Positions 1 to 8,660 of a stretch of DNA of 22,698 bases are shown in pieces (position 1 is the first letter of the stretch; each line of letters starts with the position of its first letter). The DNA comes from Hymenopellis radicata (taxonomy: Eukaryota; Basidiomycota; Agaricomycetes; Agaricales; Physalacriaceae). A model generated the notes under the pieces. The model saw nothing but the letters and a program-made list of their open reading frames with translations, had not been told where the DNA came from and ran no database searches. The position numbers were made by a program, and so were the translations under genes. The stretch spans positions 1 to 22,698 of the forward strand of contig JADNRX010000785.1 of the NCBI GenBank assembly GCA_015501595.1, read 5' to 3'.

Positions 1-905
1 CGGTCATATTCTTCGTCACTTGCGGTTATGAAGTGGAAGTCGAGAATGATCCCTTGGTTAAAATATTGTACACTGCAATGCGGGGAGCGTTTGGGGCGGC
101 AGCACTACCAGGGAACTTTCTCATTGATTATTTTCCCGTGCTCAGATTCGTGCCGAGTCTGTGATGTCCCAATTCTCTGTGCTTTACAGGCTGACGGATA
201 CCTAGGATGGTTTCCTTTCTCCCCTTTCACCGAAGATGTCGAAACCCGTGCGGAATACTCCCTCAAGCTTCTAGAAGCTCCCTTCGAGGTAGCCACCAAG
301 TCAGAGGTAATGTGGTGTAGTGCTTTTGAACGTGTATTCTTAATGGACTTTCGTAGGACAAGGCCCAGAGGACCGCTGGATTTGACTCATTCGTATCAGC
401 GAGTATCAATCGTACAATGTCAACTGAAGCTGAAAAGTGAGCACGGTGCTGCGCTCGAGATTATCAAGAACTGCGCGGGCCGTAGCGTTAACCGGTAAGT
501 AATAGCCTCTCGAGCTCTCGAGACAGTTAACCGAATAACTTTCAGGTGGCTCTGAGACTGTCCGTTGATCCTTCTCTTAATACATCATTACACTGACACC
601 TTTCTTGTAGACCTCATCGGTGATCCTCGCGACGATTGTAGCCTTGCTTTATAACCCAGACATCCAAGCCAAGGCTCATGCCGAGCTCGATACGGTTGTT
701 GGCAGGAACAGACCACCAGATTTCAGTGACAAGGACGATCTCCCGTATATTTCGGCTATGGTTCTTGAGTCCCTGCGATGGAGACCACCAGTGCCCCTTG
801 GTATAGGACTTTGTGTCTCATATACTGACTCATACTAAAGATTGCTTTCGAGTAGCTCTTGCACACGCCAACATGTGCGACGATGTGTATGATGGCTACT
901 ACAGG
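1..905 (+). pseudogene. Cytochrome P450, internal part, frameshifted and interrupted
   Basis: This is the middle of a fungal P450 (haem-thiolate monooxygenase, normally ER-anchored); its 5' end lies outside the window. In order one sees a helix F/G-like stretch (GYEVEVENDPLVKILY, then LPGNFLIDYFPVLRFVP), an I-helix TGGSET motif near 490-560, the segment LYNPDIQAKAHAELDTVVG (about 647-703), and the K-helix ExxR as ESLRWRPP near 765-790. The last recognisable residues are HANMCDDVYDGYY, ending near 902. Introns are visible at about 495-545, 560-610 and 800-856. The frame is broken near 432-441 (after EAEK) and near 474-482 (one extra G before the TGGSET motif), so it is a pseudogene. The haem-binding exons are not adjacent: the sequence runs into a minisatellite. 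The matching C-terminal part lies at 19958-20478 on the same strand. Confidence 0.85.
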
Positions 906-949
906 CTCATCATGCATTATCAAACCCCCATCGACATTCATGTGCTTGG

Positions 950-1330
950 ACCTGGGCTGCTCATGTAGCCAGGGATTGTGTTTGGACCTCAGCTGCTCGT
1001 GTAGCGAGGGATTGTGTCTTCCGGCCTCGGCTGCTCGTGTAGCGAGGAACGGTGTCCTGAGCTGCTCGTGTAGCCAGGATTGTGTTTGGACCTCGGCTGC
1101 TTGTGTAGCGAGGGATTATGTCTTCCGACCTCGGCTGCTCGTGTAGCGAGGAACGGTGTCCTGAGCTGCTCGTGTAGCCAGGATTGTCTTCCGACCTCGG
1201 CTGCTCGTGTAGCGAGGGATGGTGTGCTTGGACCTGAGCTGGTCGTGTAGCCAGGGATGGCAAGCAAAACCTAGTCGGTCGTATAGTGGGGGTGGGGTAC
1301 TGGAGCGTCCGCGGCTCGTGCAGCTAGGTG
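950..1330. repeat. Minisatellite with core GCTGCTCGTGTAGCSAGG
   Basis: About ten degenerate copies of an 18-nt core (gctgctcgtgtagc followed by cagg or gagg) occur at intervals of 31-42 nt, starting near 957, 992, 1029, 1060, 1098, 1133, 1164, 1199 and 1237, with worn copies near 1275 and 1313. Spacers alternate between types containing ttggacct, cttccgacct and aacggtgtcctga. This gives a higher-order period of about 104 nt (copies 3-5 resemble copies 6-8). Open frames through it are by-products of the repeat. Confidence 0.9.
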
Positions 1331-2344
1331 TGTTACGTGGGCGCGGTCTGTTGCCCGGTTGGGTGGACTCGATGCTGCCAAGGCATATGTGCGGGTCGTT
1401 TTGGGCAGCGTTCGGGCGCTTTCGGATAGTGCCAGGTGACGTGGCCGCAGACGATGTCTGTTAACGCTCTGAGGGGTTGCCCCTCCCCAAGTGATTTATT
1501 TCTGTCGTAGGGAGGTACCAATGTGGTGTCGGGTGTTGGTAGGAGCCTGACTGAATGCATATGCGTGCAAACGGACGCGGAGTGTGCGCTGACAGCATTC
1601 CTCATATTTACTATGTAGAAGAATTGGTTCAGTTTATTTAACTATAAACAGTGGTGTACTCCAGCTCGGTGGGTGTCTTTCGTGGCGTGTGTGGGTTGGC
1701 TCTGCTCTTGGGGTGCCGCGCGGTATGTCCTTCAGGGCGTGCTGCTGTGGTTGTCCGCAGACGGATGCTGGCTTCCATGACAGGGCCAGTGTTCAAAACC
1801 CGCCACCGTCACGAAGCGCGAGATTCGCAAGTGGCGTTCAAAACGTGGACGGCGGTGGTGCTCTGCAACGTGTGACCGGACACACACGTGGTGCAGAACT
1901 CGGCGATTGCCCAACAATCGCTGGGATGTCATTCTTCTTCTATCCGGAGAATGACTTTCGTGTCACGTCGGATCGGTCGATCCGGATGCCGCGCAGGGTC
2001 CTTTCGGCAGAAACGAGACGTTCTCACAGAACGTCCTCGTGTTTGGCAACTGCCCTCATCGCTGTCATCGACGTCGACAGTTCGTTGATTCGTCGCCGTT
2101 GGCCCGTTGCCGCCGACTCGATCGTTGCTGGTATTCCGAGCTGGTTCGCCACTTTTGCCTCCATTCTGCCTCATTTTACCTCTGCCTCAATATTCCTCTT
2201 TTCTTACTGTTTGTTCGACTTGTTTCTTTTCTGTACACACAATATTTCTTCTTGCTTTTTTGTCTCATATCGTTCTTCCACCATTTTACTGACTGCCTAC
2301 TTATATTCTGTAGTGTTCCTGATCAATGTGATAATTTTCAGCTC
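1331..2344. other. No gene recognised; pyrimidine-rich tract at 2145-2300
   Basis: I found no recognisable protein or RNA here. Several overlapping open frames exist but none resembles a known family or shows intron structure. The last 200 nt before the next gene are strongly T/C-rich (2145-2300), as is common in core promoters and 5' leaders of fungal genes, and they end in a splice-acceptor-like attttcag at 2332-2340. The upstream half may be decayed transposon sequence, but nothing identifies it. Confidence 0.4.
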
Positions 2345-2917
2345 ATGATAGCCAGCGCTGGAGTGCTCATCTTCGCCACGGCTCTTATCTTGCTCGTGGG
2401 TCGAATGGGTGACATTGCAAGGCTTGTTCAAGCTGTGCTTCAGGCCACCGTCAAGAAATGCAAAGCACCGCCTGAGGTGTCTTGTTACGTCCAACTGCCG
2501 TACAACCTAAAGCCCGCCGCCGGCGACGAGATGGGAATTATTTGCATTGAGAAACTTGATATGTGGGTCACTCCTTACAGGGCTCCGGTATACTCACAGA
2601 CATTTCCTACAGTGCAGCCTCTGAGAGTATCGGGGCTCAGCAAAACTTTCCTGTTGAACGCTCAAAGGATACACGGACAGAGGAAGAGAAACAGAACATC
2701 ATTCCCTGGGTACGATCTCGACATTCTCTTCAGTTTGTATACTAACATTCTTCAGGCCAACTATGTTATGGATATGGTGCGCAACGAGCGCAAGCGCCTC
2801 GTTGAACCTCGATGTCCGTTGATCCCGAATCCATCATCTGCTGAGTGTTCGGTATCCGTGCCGGTTCTGGATAACCCCTTGTCAATCGAAATACCGTCTG
2901 AACAGGATTTGGGATGA
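2345..2917 (+). CDS. Hypothetical small single-pass membrane protein, three exons
   Basis: I do not recognise the family. The model has exons 2345-2562, 2613-2709 and 2756-2917. The introns are 50 nt (GTGGGT..ACAG) and 46 nt (GTACGA..TTCAG with a consensus ACTAAC branch site), and phases fit at both junctions, giving 158 residues. The N-terminus from the chosen ATG is hydrophobic (ASAGVLIFATALILLVG, about residues 3-19), suggesting a signal anchor or one membrane helix. A basic, Cys-containing stretch follows, then a charged segment (ERSKDTRTEEEKQNIIPWAN) and a Pro/Ser-rich acidic tail ending EIPSEQDLG. The ATG at 2345 is the first in frame after an acceptor-like CAG at 2340, so an upstream non-coding or short exon is possible. 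A pyrimidine-rich tract precedes it. Neighbours give no functional clue. The intron fit is the main reason to think it is real. Confidence 0.5.
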   Translation: MIASAGVLIFATALILLVGRMGDIARLVQAVLQATVKKCKAPPEVSCYVQLPYNLKPAAGDEMGIICIEKLDMWVTPYRAPVYSQTFPTVQPLRVSGLSKTFLLNAQRIHGQRKRNRTSFPGYDLDILFSLYTNILQANYVMDMVRNERKRLVEPRCPLIPNPSSAECSVSVPVLDNPLSIEIPSEQDLG

Positions 2918-3599
2918 CGGCTCTTGATTAGCTTGACTGGTCATCGCGCGCGGACTTGGGAGGTATTACTTTTTGTCACCTCTGAGCCCAGGACACTAAC
3001 AGTTTCTGATGAAGGAAACCAGTTTATTCGGGATAAGTACTGTATCTGGTACAAAGTGAGCTACTTTGTACGACGCATGGGATTATATGCTAACAAGTCC
3101 GTTTAACAGGTGTAGAGTAGCGTAGTTATAATTAGATTATAATTAGACAAGTATCGCATAGGCCAAGTAGTCGCAACGAGAGGTGTTAGTGGGTGAAGTT
3201 GTCGTCGGGCTCGACGTCGGCGACAATGTCGATGAGGCGGGGAAGGGGGAAGAGACACCCATGTAAGCAGGCCCCGTGAGTGTGACCGGGGTCGTAAGCA
3301 CCGTCGAGTATCACCCAAGCAGCGCTTCGCCAGCCGTCTCAACCCTCACCTTGTCACACGACACCCTCAAGACCATCTCCTCCCATCAAGACGTCTTCAA
3401 CCTCCTCGCGACCATCTCCCAGAAACGCGTCTTCACCCTCCTCGAGACCAACATCTCCCAACAACACCGTCTTCTCCTCAAAACCATCTTCTCCTCAACA
3501 CGCCCCGGGGCATATCCTCAGAGTGCAGGGGTACGACGACGAAGAGGTGGTCCAATGTAGGCCGTGCCTCGCCCCGACGTGCAACGAGCGTGTTGCCTG
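2918..3599. other. Intergenic, no gene supported
   Basis: Nothing recognisable was found. At 3360-3500 there is a low-complexity C/T-rich stretch of loosely repeated blocks of the type accatctcctc / gtcttcaccctcctcgagacc. It creates a Ser/Thr/Leu-rich open frame that I do not consider a gene. Confidence 0.4.
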
Positions 3600-3974
3600 G
3601 TTGAGGCGTCATATGATTCGGGGGAGGTCAAGGCTTTGGAGGAGGAAATGAGTGAGGAGACACGTCTACAACAAGTGCGCAAGGACGTACCAGCACCATT
3701 GATGCCAGAACTTGCCTTGACGGAATTGCCTCCCAATCTTTGACTGCATCAGTACGGTTCGTGTAACTACGCTCCGCCGACTCACGATGGCTTCTTGTTC
3801 CAAACGCAGAATGCTAGCGCCGTTCTCCAGCAAGGTATGTGCAGCACTCAGTCCAGTCAGGCCGCCTCCGACAACAATCGTCCGTGGTGCGGCCATTGCA
3901 CTTCGTTTAACGAAAAGACTTGCGAATGTAATGATTAGAAAGAACGAGAACAGGTGTCGTTGTTTAATTTCCAT
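3600..3974 (-). pseudogene. Fumarate reductase (Osm1/FRD-like flavoprotein), 5' fragment
   Basis: The fragment is the N-terminus of a soluble fumarate reductase, the FAD-dependent fungal enzyme that reduces fumarate to succinate. From 3974 leftwards there is a hydrophobic leader (FSFFLIITFASLFV), then the dinucleotide-binding Rossmann motif IVVGGGLTGLSAAHTLLENG (GxGxxG-type), about residues 33-52. A second frame at 3736-3686 encodes GGNSVKASSGINGAGTS, which normally follows about 10 residues later. A GTGAGT..GCAG interval lies between the two parts but does not join them in frame, so the reading frame looks broken. After GINGAGTS the similarity stops, and the roughly 400 residues of the FAD-binding and catalytic domains are absent here and elsewhere in the window. 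It is a truncated copy and cannot be catalytic. Confidence 0.8.
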
Positions 3975-4197
3975 CGACAGCGGGACACCGGTCCATTCTT
4001 ATATCATAAGAATCCGGGAAGGGAACACTGTCAATGACGATGAGATCGATGTATGATGGAACGGCATGCACCACCCGCAGTGACATGATGCCGACAGATA
4101 CCTGCTCAAGGTCGGCCTGCCTCTAAGTCGGCACCTTGTCGACCAACGGGTGTTGCAGACAATAGAAATGCATACCGGCTTTGGTGCCATGCATGGC

Positions 4198-4440
4198 TCA
4201 ACCTCCAAACTGGGCCGCCGCAGAGGCAGTCAAGTCGTTCGCCGGCACTGAGTCAGTCGAGGTGTTTACAGGCGCAGAGCAGCTAAGCTTCCCAAAGCTG
4301 TCGCCGACGACATAGACGAGGCATCCCATAGTTCCGATCCCTGTGTTTGGCATTAGTGAAAATCTAAACAACAAATAACGAGGCCTACCTACCGTATGAC
4401 CTCGAGCGTGTCGCACTCCGAAAATATTGCAACACGCTCC
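4198..4440 (-). other. Possible 3' exons of an unidentified gene
   Basis: A candidate exon at 4350-4198 encodes IGTMGCLVYVVGDSFGK, then a Ser/Thr/Ala-rich tail ending AAAQFGG and a stop. It is preceded by a possible 42-nt intron (GTAGGT..ACAG, 4392-4351). Upstream sequence in the joined frame runs into the 80-bp dispersed repeat at 4448. I do not recognise the protein; it may be only a gene tail or a chance frame. Confidence 0.2.
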
Positions 4441-4447
4441 AAAGCCA

Positions 4448-4527
4448 GGACCACATACACACTGTAATCGGGCGGGCCTAAACCCAAAACACCTCTGCGT
4501 CGAGGTCCAATTACAGCGTGTAGCAGT
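4448..4527. repeat. 80-bp dispersed element, copy 1
   Basis: This segment is nearly identical to 17017-17097, differing by about seven changes including a 2-nt and a 1-nt indel, while the flanks outside do not match. It has short inverted ends: tacacactgtaat at 4456-4468 faces attacagcgtgta at 4510-4522 (12 of 13 pairs complementary). The size suggests a very small non-autonomous element or a fragment of one. Confidence 0.7.
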
Positions 4528-5018
4528 TCTTGGCCCTAGAACGCGATAGGTAGAGAGGGCAAACCTCGGCGCGAAATCCTGGGCAATAAAAAGACCGAGT
4601 TGACGTGAAGGAGGAAGGCGGTTTGACAACGCGTAGGGTTCAGCGCTACGAAGTCGAAGATATGTCTAAGGTAAAAAATCAGTTCATTGATCAATTGGAA
4701 CAAAATACTAAGAATTGCTCACTCTTGTTAGACGTCGGCGCCAAAACTTGACGACAAAACATCCATTGGTAGTCCCCCTCCAGGCTAGTCAAGTGTTCGA
4801 CAAGAGATCGAACGACCCGCCGACTTCCCGGCCATGTCGCCTAGACATGGGCAGCGTGGTGCGGTATCCTCCGTCCAAGCATAATGGCGGTGTGAGTACC
4901 AGAGAGCAGCACAGCATCACGCCCTATAGCGGGTCATCCAATGTCCAACGCTGGACTAGCGAGTAGGGTGAGATAACATAGAAAGTACTCGAAATTAAGA
5001 ATCTCACCTTGCAATGAC
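4528..5018. other. Gap with no recognised gene
   Basis: Open frames are short and unlike any family known to me. No repeat or RNA structure was noticed in this stretch. Confidence 0.4.
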
Positions 5019-5152
5019 GAGCGCGCCGACGGCGCTCATACTGTGTGTGTCGTACAGAATCCAAATGAGCCTCGTTCTACCTATCGGTGCAAAGACAAGG
5101 GCGTCGCGAGCAAGGCGAGCCAGCGGCTTTAAGCCGCTGCACCCTTGTCTAA
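5019..5152 (+). repeat. Hairpin-rich segment resembling a Helitron 3' end
   Basis: Three inverted repeats are nested or adjacent. The pair gagcgc / gcgctc lies at 5019-5024 and 5032-5037. The arms agacaaggg (5093-5101) and cccttgtct (5142-5150) enclose the second. Inside them is a 17-nt palindrome, agcggctttaagccgct, at 5122-5138. Ten bases after the palindrome the sequence reads ctaa (5149-5152). A GC hairpin about 10-12 nt before CTRR is the signature of Helitron 3' ends. The base that follows is A, whereas the usual target leaves a T, and no 5' TC end was identified, so this assignment is tentative. Confidence 0.3.
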
Positions 5153-5260
5153 ATCATGAAGTAGAGTCTGTCGACGAAAGGAATGTAAGTTTTGACGCCG
5201 CGGTGAAAATGGATGAGGTTCTGACCAAAAAGAAGGACAACAATAACGAAGAGTAGTCCG

Positions 5261-5269
5261 GTCTTCAGC
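5261..5269. repeat. Target-site duplication, left copy (gtcttcagc)
   Basis: These nine bases directly precede the left end of the inverted-repeat element. They are repeated exactly at 7856-7864, directly after its right end. Confidence 0.9.
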
Positions 5270-6389
5270 ACCCTATGCTGTAGGGGACTATTAAATAAAG
5301 CCTCCTACCAGAGGGCGCAATTATTCAATTATGCCTCTAAGCAGAGGCCTCTAACATGAGTCAATTAATTAAATGCTCCGGCAGCTCTGGCAGAGGCTGA
5401 TGCCATGATGCCATACATGCCGGGTGGCTGGGCTGGGGTAGGGCATTGGCAGGTAGCTAATAATAGATAGATCCAGCAGGTACATATCCAATAATAGATT
5501 CCTTCAATGAAGAGATTAGATATTGATGGGAGATGATCAGTGGACCCTAGGATGGGTAGGGGATGCCCTTGGCTACACAATTGTGGCGCATTTTTGATCA
5601 GGGCAGGGCTGGAATGGATGGGGTGGCCAATACTGAATGGTGCTGTAGGGGATAGCTGCTGGGGTGATGAAAACCTTTTTTATAGTTTTTTGGGCTGGAA
5701 ATCCAATGGTGTAAACCATTTTGCAATAGCTTTAAAACTGGAGGAGATATTAGAGGTGCAAAAATGCGCCACACTTCTAGTAGGCCTTGTACATAGCCTA
5801 TAGCCTTGGGACTTTGATACCCTTTAGAGGTACTATAGAGCGATATCTGATATCATTTTCAGGTCATTTTATCGAAGGGTTCAAGAGATATATCAGGATG
5901 ACTGCTCCAGGGCCACCAGAGATATTGCACAGGATCCTGCCACTTTGGGGACCTAAGGCCTTGCTACATCGTTTATAGTGCTAATAAACCTTTATTTATG
6001 ATGTGGAGAGTGTCCTCAACCCAGTAGTCCATGTATAGATAGGTCCCCAGTGCTGTTTTAAGCATTTTCGCATTTCTGCTTATTTAACATAGGGATACCT
6101 CTCTAAATTGTACTGGGCTACCTTTAGACATTCATTTACAACCTTTTTGCAAAAGGAACCATGTCATTTGGTGAAGGGACCAGTGTTCTAGAGGTCAGTC
6201 TTCCTCCCTACCGGAGTTTTGATCAAAATTCCCACGCTCTAGAGGGAGGATCGTCGACTCAATTTAACGTGTCTCAAACATGCTACTGCCTTCATTTCTT
6301 CTGTAGGACGTGTATATATATTATATGCATGATCTCCAGGTGTCAGACTAATGAATTAATGAAGTAATCAGGTCAAGAAGTCGTCCTTA
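5270..6389 (+). repeat. Left terminal inverted repeat (1120 bp)
   Basis: It pairs over its whole length with 6736-7855. Within the arm there is a smaller inverted repeat, gtggcgcatttttg near 5583 and its complement near 5763, so each arm can also fold on itself. The similarity ends at about gtcgtcctta (6380-6389). Confidence 0.88.
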
Positions 6390-6735
6390 CATCTGCAGAC
6401 CTACTTGCCCTACTATAAATTGAACAATACTCTATGACTATTGATAAGAGACATGAAATGCGAGGTGGAACTTGTTATTAGAGTCATATTAGAGGTATTA
6501 CATTAGTTAGCCAGATAACAGTTATGTCCTATAACCTGTTCAGGCATTGAAAGCAGTTAAGCAAGACTTAGTCTACTGCACATTTTCACTTCCTCACCTC
6601 TCATGTATAACATATGAGGATGCATCTTACATCATCCAATATGATATATATTGATAACTAAACATTTTTTAAAGTGCTCTTTGAAGTAGAACATGTAATA
6701 TTACTATCTGAAGGTAGCTCAACCTATGTACAGAG
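6390..6735. other. Centre of the foldback element, AT-rich spacer
   Basis: These 346 bp are unique within the window. There is no open frame of note and no recognisable transposase motif; the sequence is AT-rich with scattered short direct repeats. Confidence 0.7.
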
Positions 6736-7855
6736 CTTAGGACGAGTTTCTGACCTGATTACTTCATTAAATTACTGGTCTGACACCTGGAGATTATATA
6801 TATAACATATATACACGTCCTACAGAAGAAATGAAGGCAGTAGCATAAGTGAGACACGTTAAATTGAGTCGACGATCCTCCCTCTAGAGCGTGGGAATTT
6901 TGATCAAAACTCCGGTGGGGAGGAAGACTGACCTCTAGAACACTGGTCCCTTCACCAAATGACATGGTTCCTTTTGCAAAAAGGTTGTAAATGAATGTCT
7001 AAAGGTAGCCCAGTACAATTTAGAGAGGTATCTCTATGTTAAATAAGCAGAAATGTGAAAATGCTTAAAACAGCATTGGGAACCTATCTATACATGGAGT
7101 ACTAGGTTGGGGACACTCTCTATATTATAAATAGAGGCTTAGTACTACTATAAACGATGTATCAAAGTCTCAGGTCCCCAGAGTGAGAGGATCCTATGCT
7201 ATATCCCTAGTGGCCCTAGAGCAGTCATCCTGATATATCTCTTGAACCCTTTGATGAAATGACCTGAAAATGATATCAGATATCGGTCTATAGTACCTCT
7301 AAAAGGTATCAAAGTCTCAAGGCTATAGGATATGTACAAGGCCTACTAGAAGTGTGGCGCATTTTTGCGCTCCTAATATCTCCTCCAGTTTTGAAGCTGT
7401 GGCAAAATTGTTTGCACCATTGGATTCCTAGCCTAAAAAACTATAAAAAAGGTTTTCATCACCCCAGCAGCCATCCCCTACAGCACCATTCAGTATTGGC
7501 CACCCCATCTATCCCTGCCCTGCCCTGATCAAAAATGCGCCACAATTGTGTAGCCAAGGGCATCCCCTACCCATCCTAGGGTCCACTGATCATCTCTCAT
7601 CAATATCTAATCTCTTCATTGAAGGAATCTATTATTGGATATGTACCTGCTGGATCTATCTATTATTAGCTACCTGCCAATGCCCTACCCCAGCCCAGCC
7701 ACCCGGCATGTATGGCATCATGGCATCAGCCTCTGCCAGAGCTGCCGGAGCATTTAATTAATTGACTCATGTTAGAGGCCTCTGCTTAGAGGCATAATTG
7801 AATAATTGCGCCCTCTGGTAGGAGGCTTTAATTAGACAACCCTACAGCATAGGGT
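6736..7855 (-). repeat. Right terminal inverted repeat (1120 bp)
   Basis: This is the reverse complement of the left arm with a low level of substitutions. For example, the 68-codon frame beginning MSFGEGTSVLEVSLPP occurs in both arms with several amino-acid changes, which argues against selection on protein. Confidence 0.88.
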
Positions 7856-7864
7856 GTCTTCAGC
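7856..7864. repeat. Target-site duplication, right copy (gtcttcagc)
   Basis: Exact copy of 5261-5269, directly after the right end of the element. Confidence 0.9.
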
Positions 7865-8660
7865 ATCCAAATTTGACGGTGTGTGACGCGACGGCGTGGT
7901 TGATGTGGGAGAATGCTAAACAAAAAGTATGAGTAGTGCAAGAGTAGACGAGACAAATAAACGTACGCAGTGTGAAAGAGCTATGCTTCAAAGCCGTCGT
8001 CTGCGGGGGTGCAGAAGCTAAAGCCACTGCCTTCTCGCACTAGTAAAGGGCGCGTTGATCTTTGATGGCGGGTTCCGTAGTGGGCGGTTCAGAGAGAACG
8101 ACACTGCAAGCACGAGTTGCTCCAGCATCGAAGATAGCGTGGGGTGCTCGCGTCGTGCGACATAAGCGCGTGGCCGCGACAGTGGTCTTAGGAAGGCGGG
8201 AGGAAAACTGCCCGATGGTAGCCTTGAAGCGCGCAGCGTACGATTGAGGGGAGCTCATCCGTGGCACGGCTCGGGACGGGCAACAATATCTGAGGTTGCG
8301 GCCGCAACATAAGCACGTGGTTGCGATCGGGAGGGAAGATGCTGGGTGAAGAGCTGACGACGAGGAACAACAGCAGCGGCGGCGGCGAGGACGGATGGCG
8401 ACGTAGTTGTGGTGTGGAACAATGGAGTCAACAAACAAGCCTGTGAAGAAATCAGAGCTGTCATGTGAGCGGAGCACCACGCGTACCAGACGCGAAAGTC
8501 TTTTGAAAAGTCATTTTGCCCGCCCACCAGAGCTTCCAAAAATATTTGGCAGGGAGCCCAGCCACGAAAAAAGGTGCTGGAAGTGAGAAAAAGACTTTCG
8601 CCATGGCGGTAGAGACGTTCTCGTCAGCTTCCGGCGATTCCCTCAAGTGCCGAGGAGCCG
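7865..8660. other. Gap with no recognised gene; GC-rich low-complexity DNA
   Basis: No protein family is visible. The stretch contains short GC-rich blocks (cagcagcggcggcggcg near 8370) and the word gcgcagcgtacg at 8229, which recurs in the repeat cluster at 17.1-17.56 kb. The minus-strand frame at 8480-8040 is Ser/Arg/Cys-rich in the manner of repeat translations, and I do not accept it as a gene. Confidence 0.4.

Larger units (their letters stand above)
5270..7855. mobile_element. 2.6-kb long-TIR (foldback-type) DNA transposon, non-autonomous
   Basis: The 2586-bp element consists of two inverted arms of 1120 bp (5270-6389 and 6736-7855) around a 346-bp AT-rich centre. Both tips read accctatgctgtaggg inward, and the element sits between perfect 9-bp direct repeats (gtcttcagc). 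The arms are highly similar, with scattered substitutions and small length differences, so they have diverged slightly since last being equalised. No transposase motif or long frame is present; the few frames of 60-90 codons occur in both arms only because the arms are copies. A 9-bp duplication with very long TIRs is most like Mutator-type (MULE) or foldback elements. Because gtcttcagc is extended by an A on both sides and the tip bases are ambiguous, 7-10-bp duplications can also be drawn, and hAT-like ends cannot be excluded. It presumably depends on a transposase encoded elsewhere. Confidence 0.9.

Noticed and set aside
950..1330. Regularly spaced repeats considered as a CRISPR-like array
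   Set aside because: The spacers are themselves repeated and vary in length, no cas-like genes occur, and the host is a eukaryote. It is a minisatellite.
3276..3560. 94-codon Ser/Thr/Leu-rich open frame
   Set aside because: It is driven by a low-complexity, loosely repeated C/T-rich stretch.
5270..5285. CCCTA/TAGGG in the transposon tip considered as telomeric sequence
   Set aside because: Only single units are present, not tandem TTAGGG repeats, and they belong to the terminal inverted repeat.
6161..6965. Matching 68-codon frames (MSFGEGTSVL..) in both arms of the foldback element
   Set aside because: Any frame in one arm recurs in the other because the arms are copies. Differences between the two are mostly amino-acid changing, and no family is recognised.
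5365..7761. Matching 71-codon frames (MCSQGHPLPILG..) in both arms
   Set aside because: Same reason: near-identity reflects the inverted repeat, not protein conservation. No start context or introns support a gene.
8040..8480. 146-codon minus-strand open frame rich in Ser, Arg and Cys
   Set aside because: It looks like a translation of GC-rich repeat DNA and shares only repeat-derived words (SYAAR) with frames at 17.1-17.6 kb.
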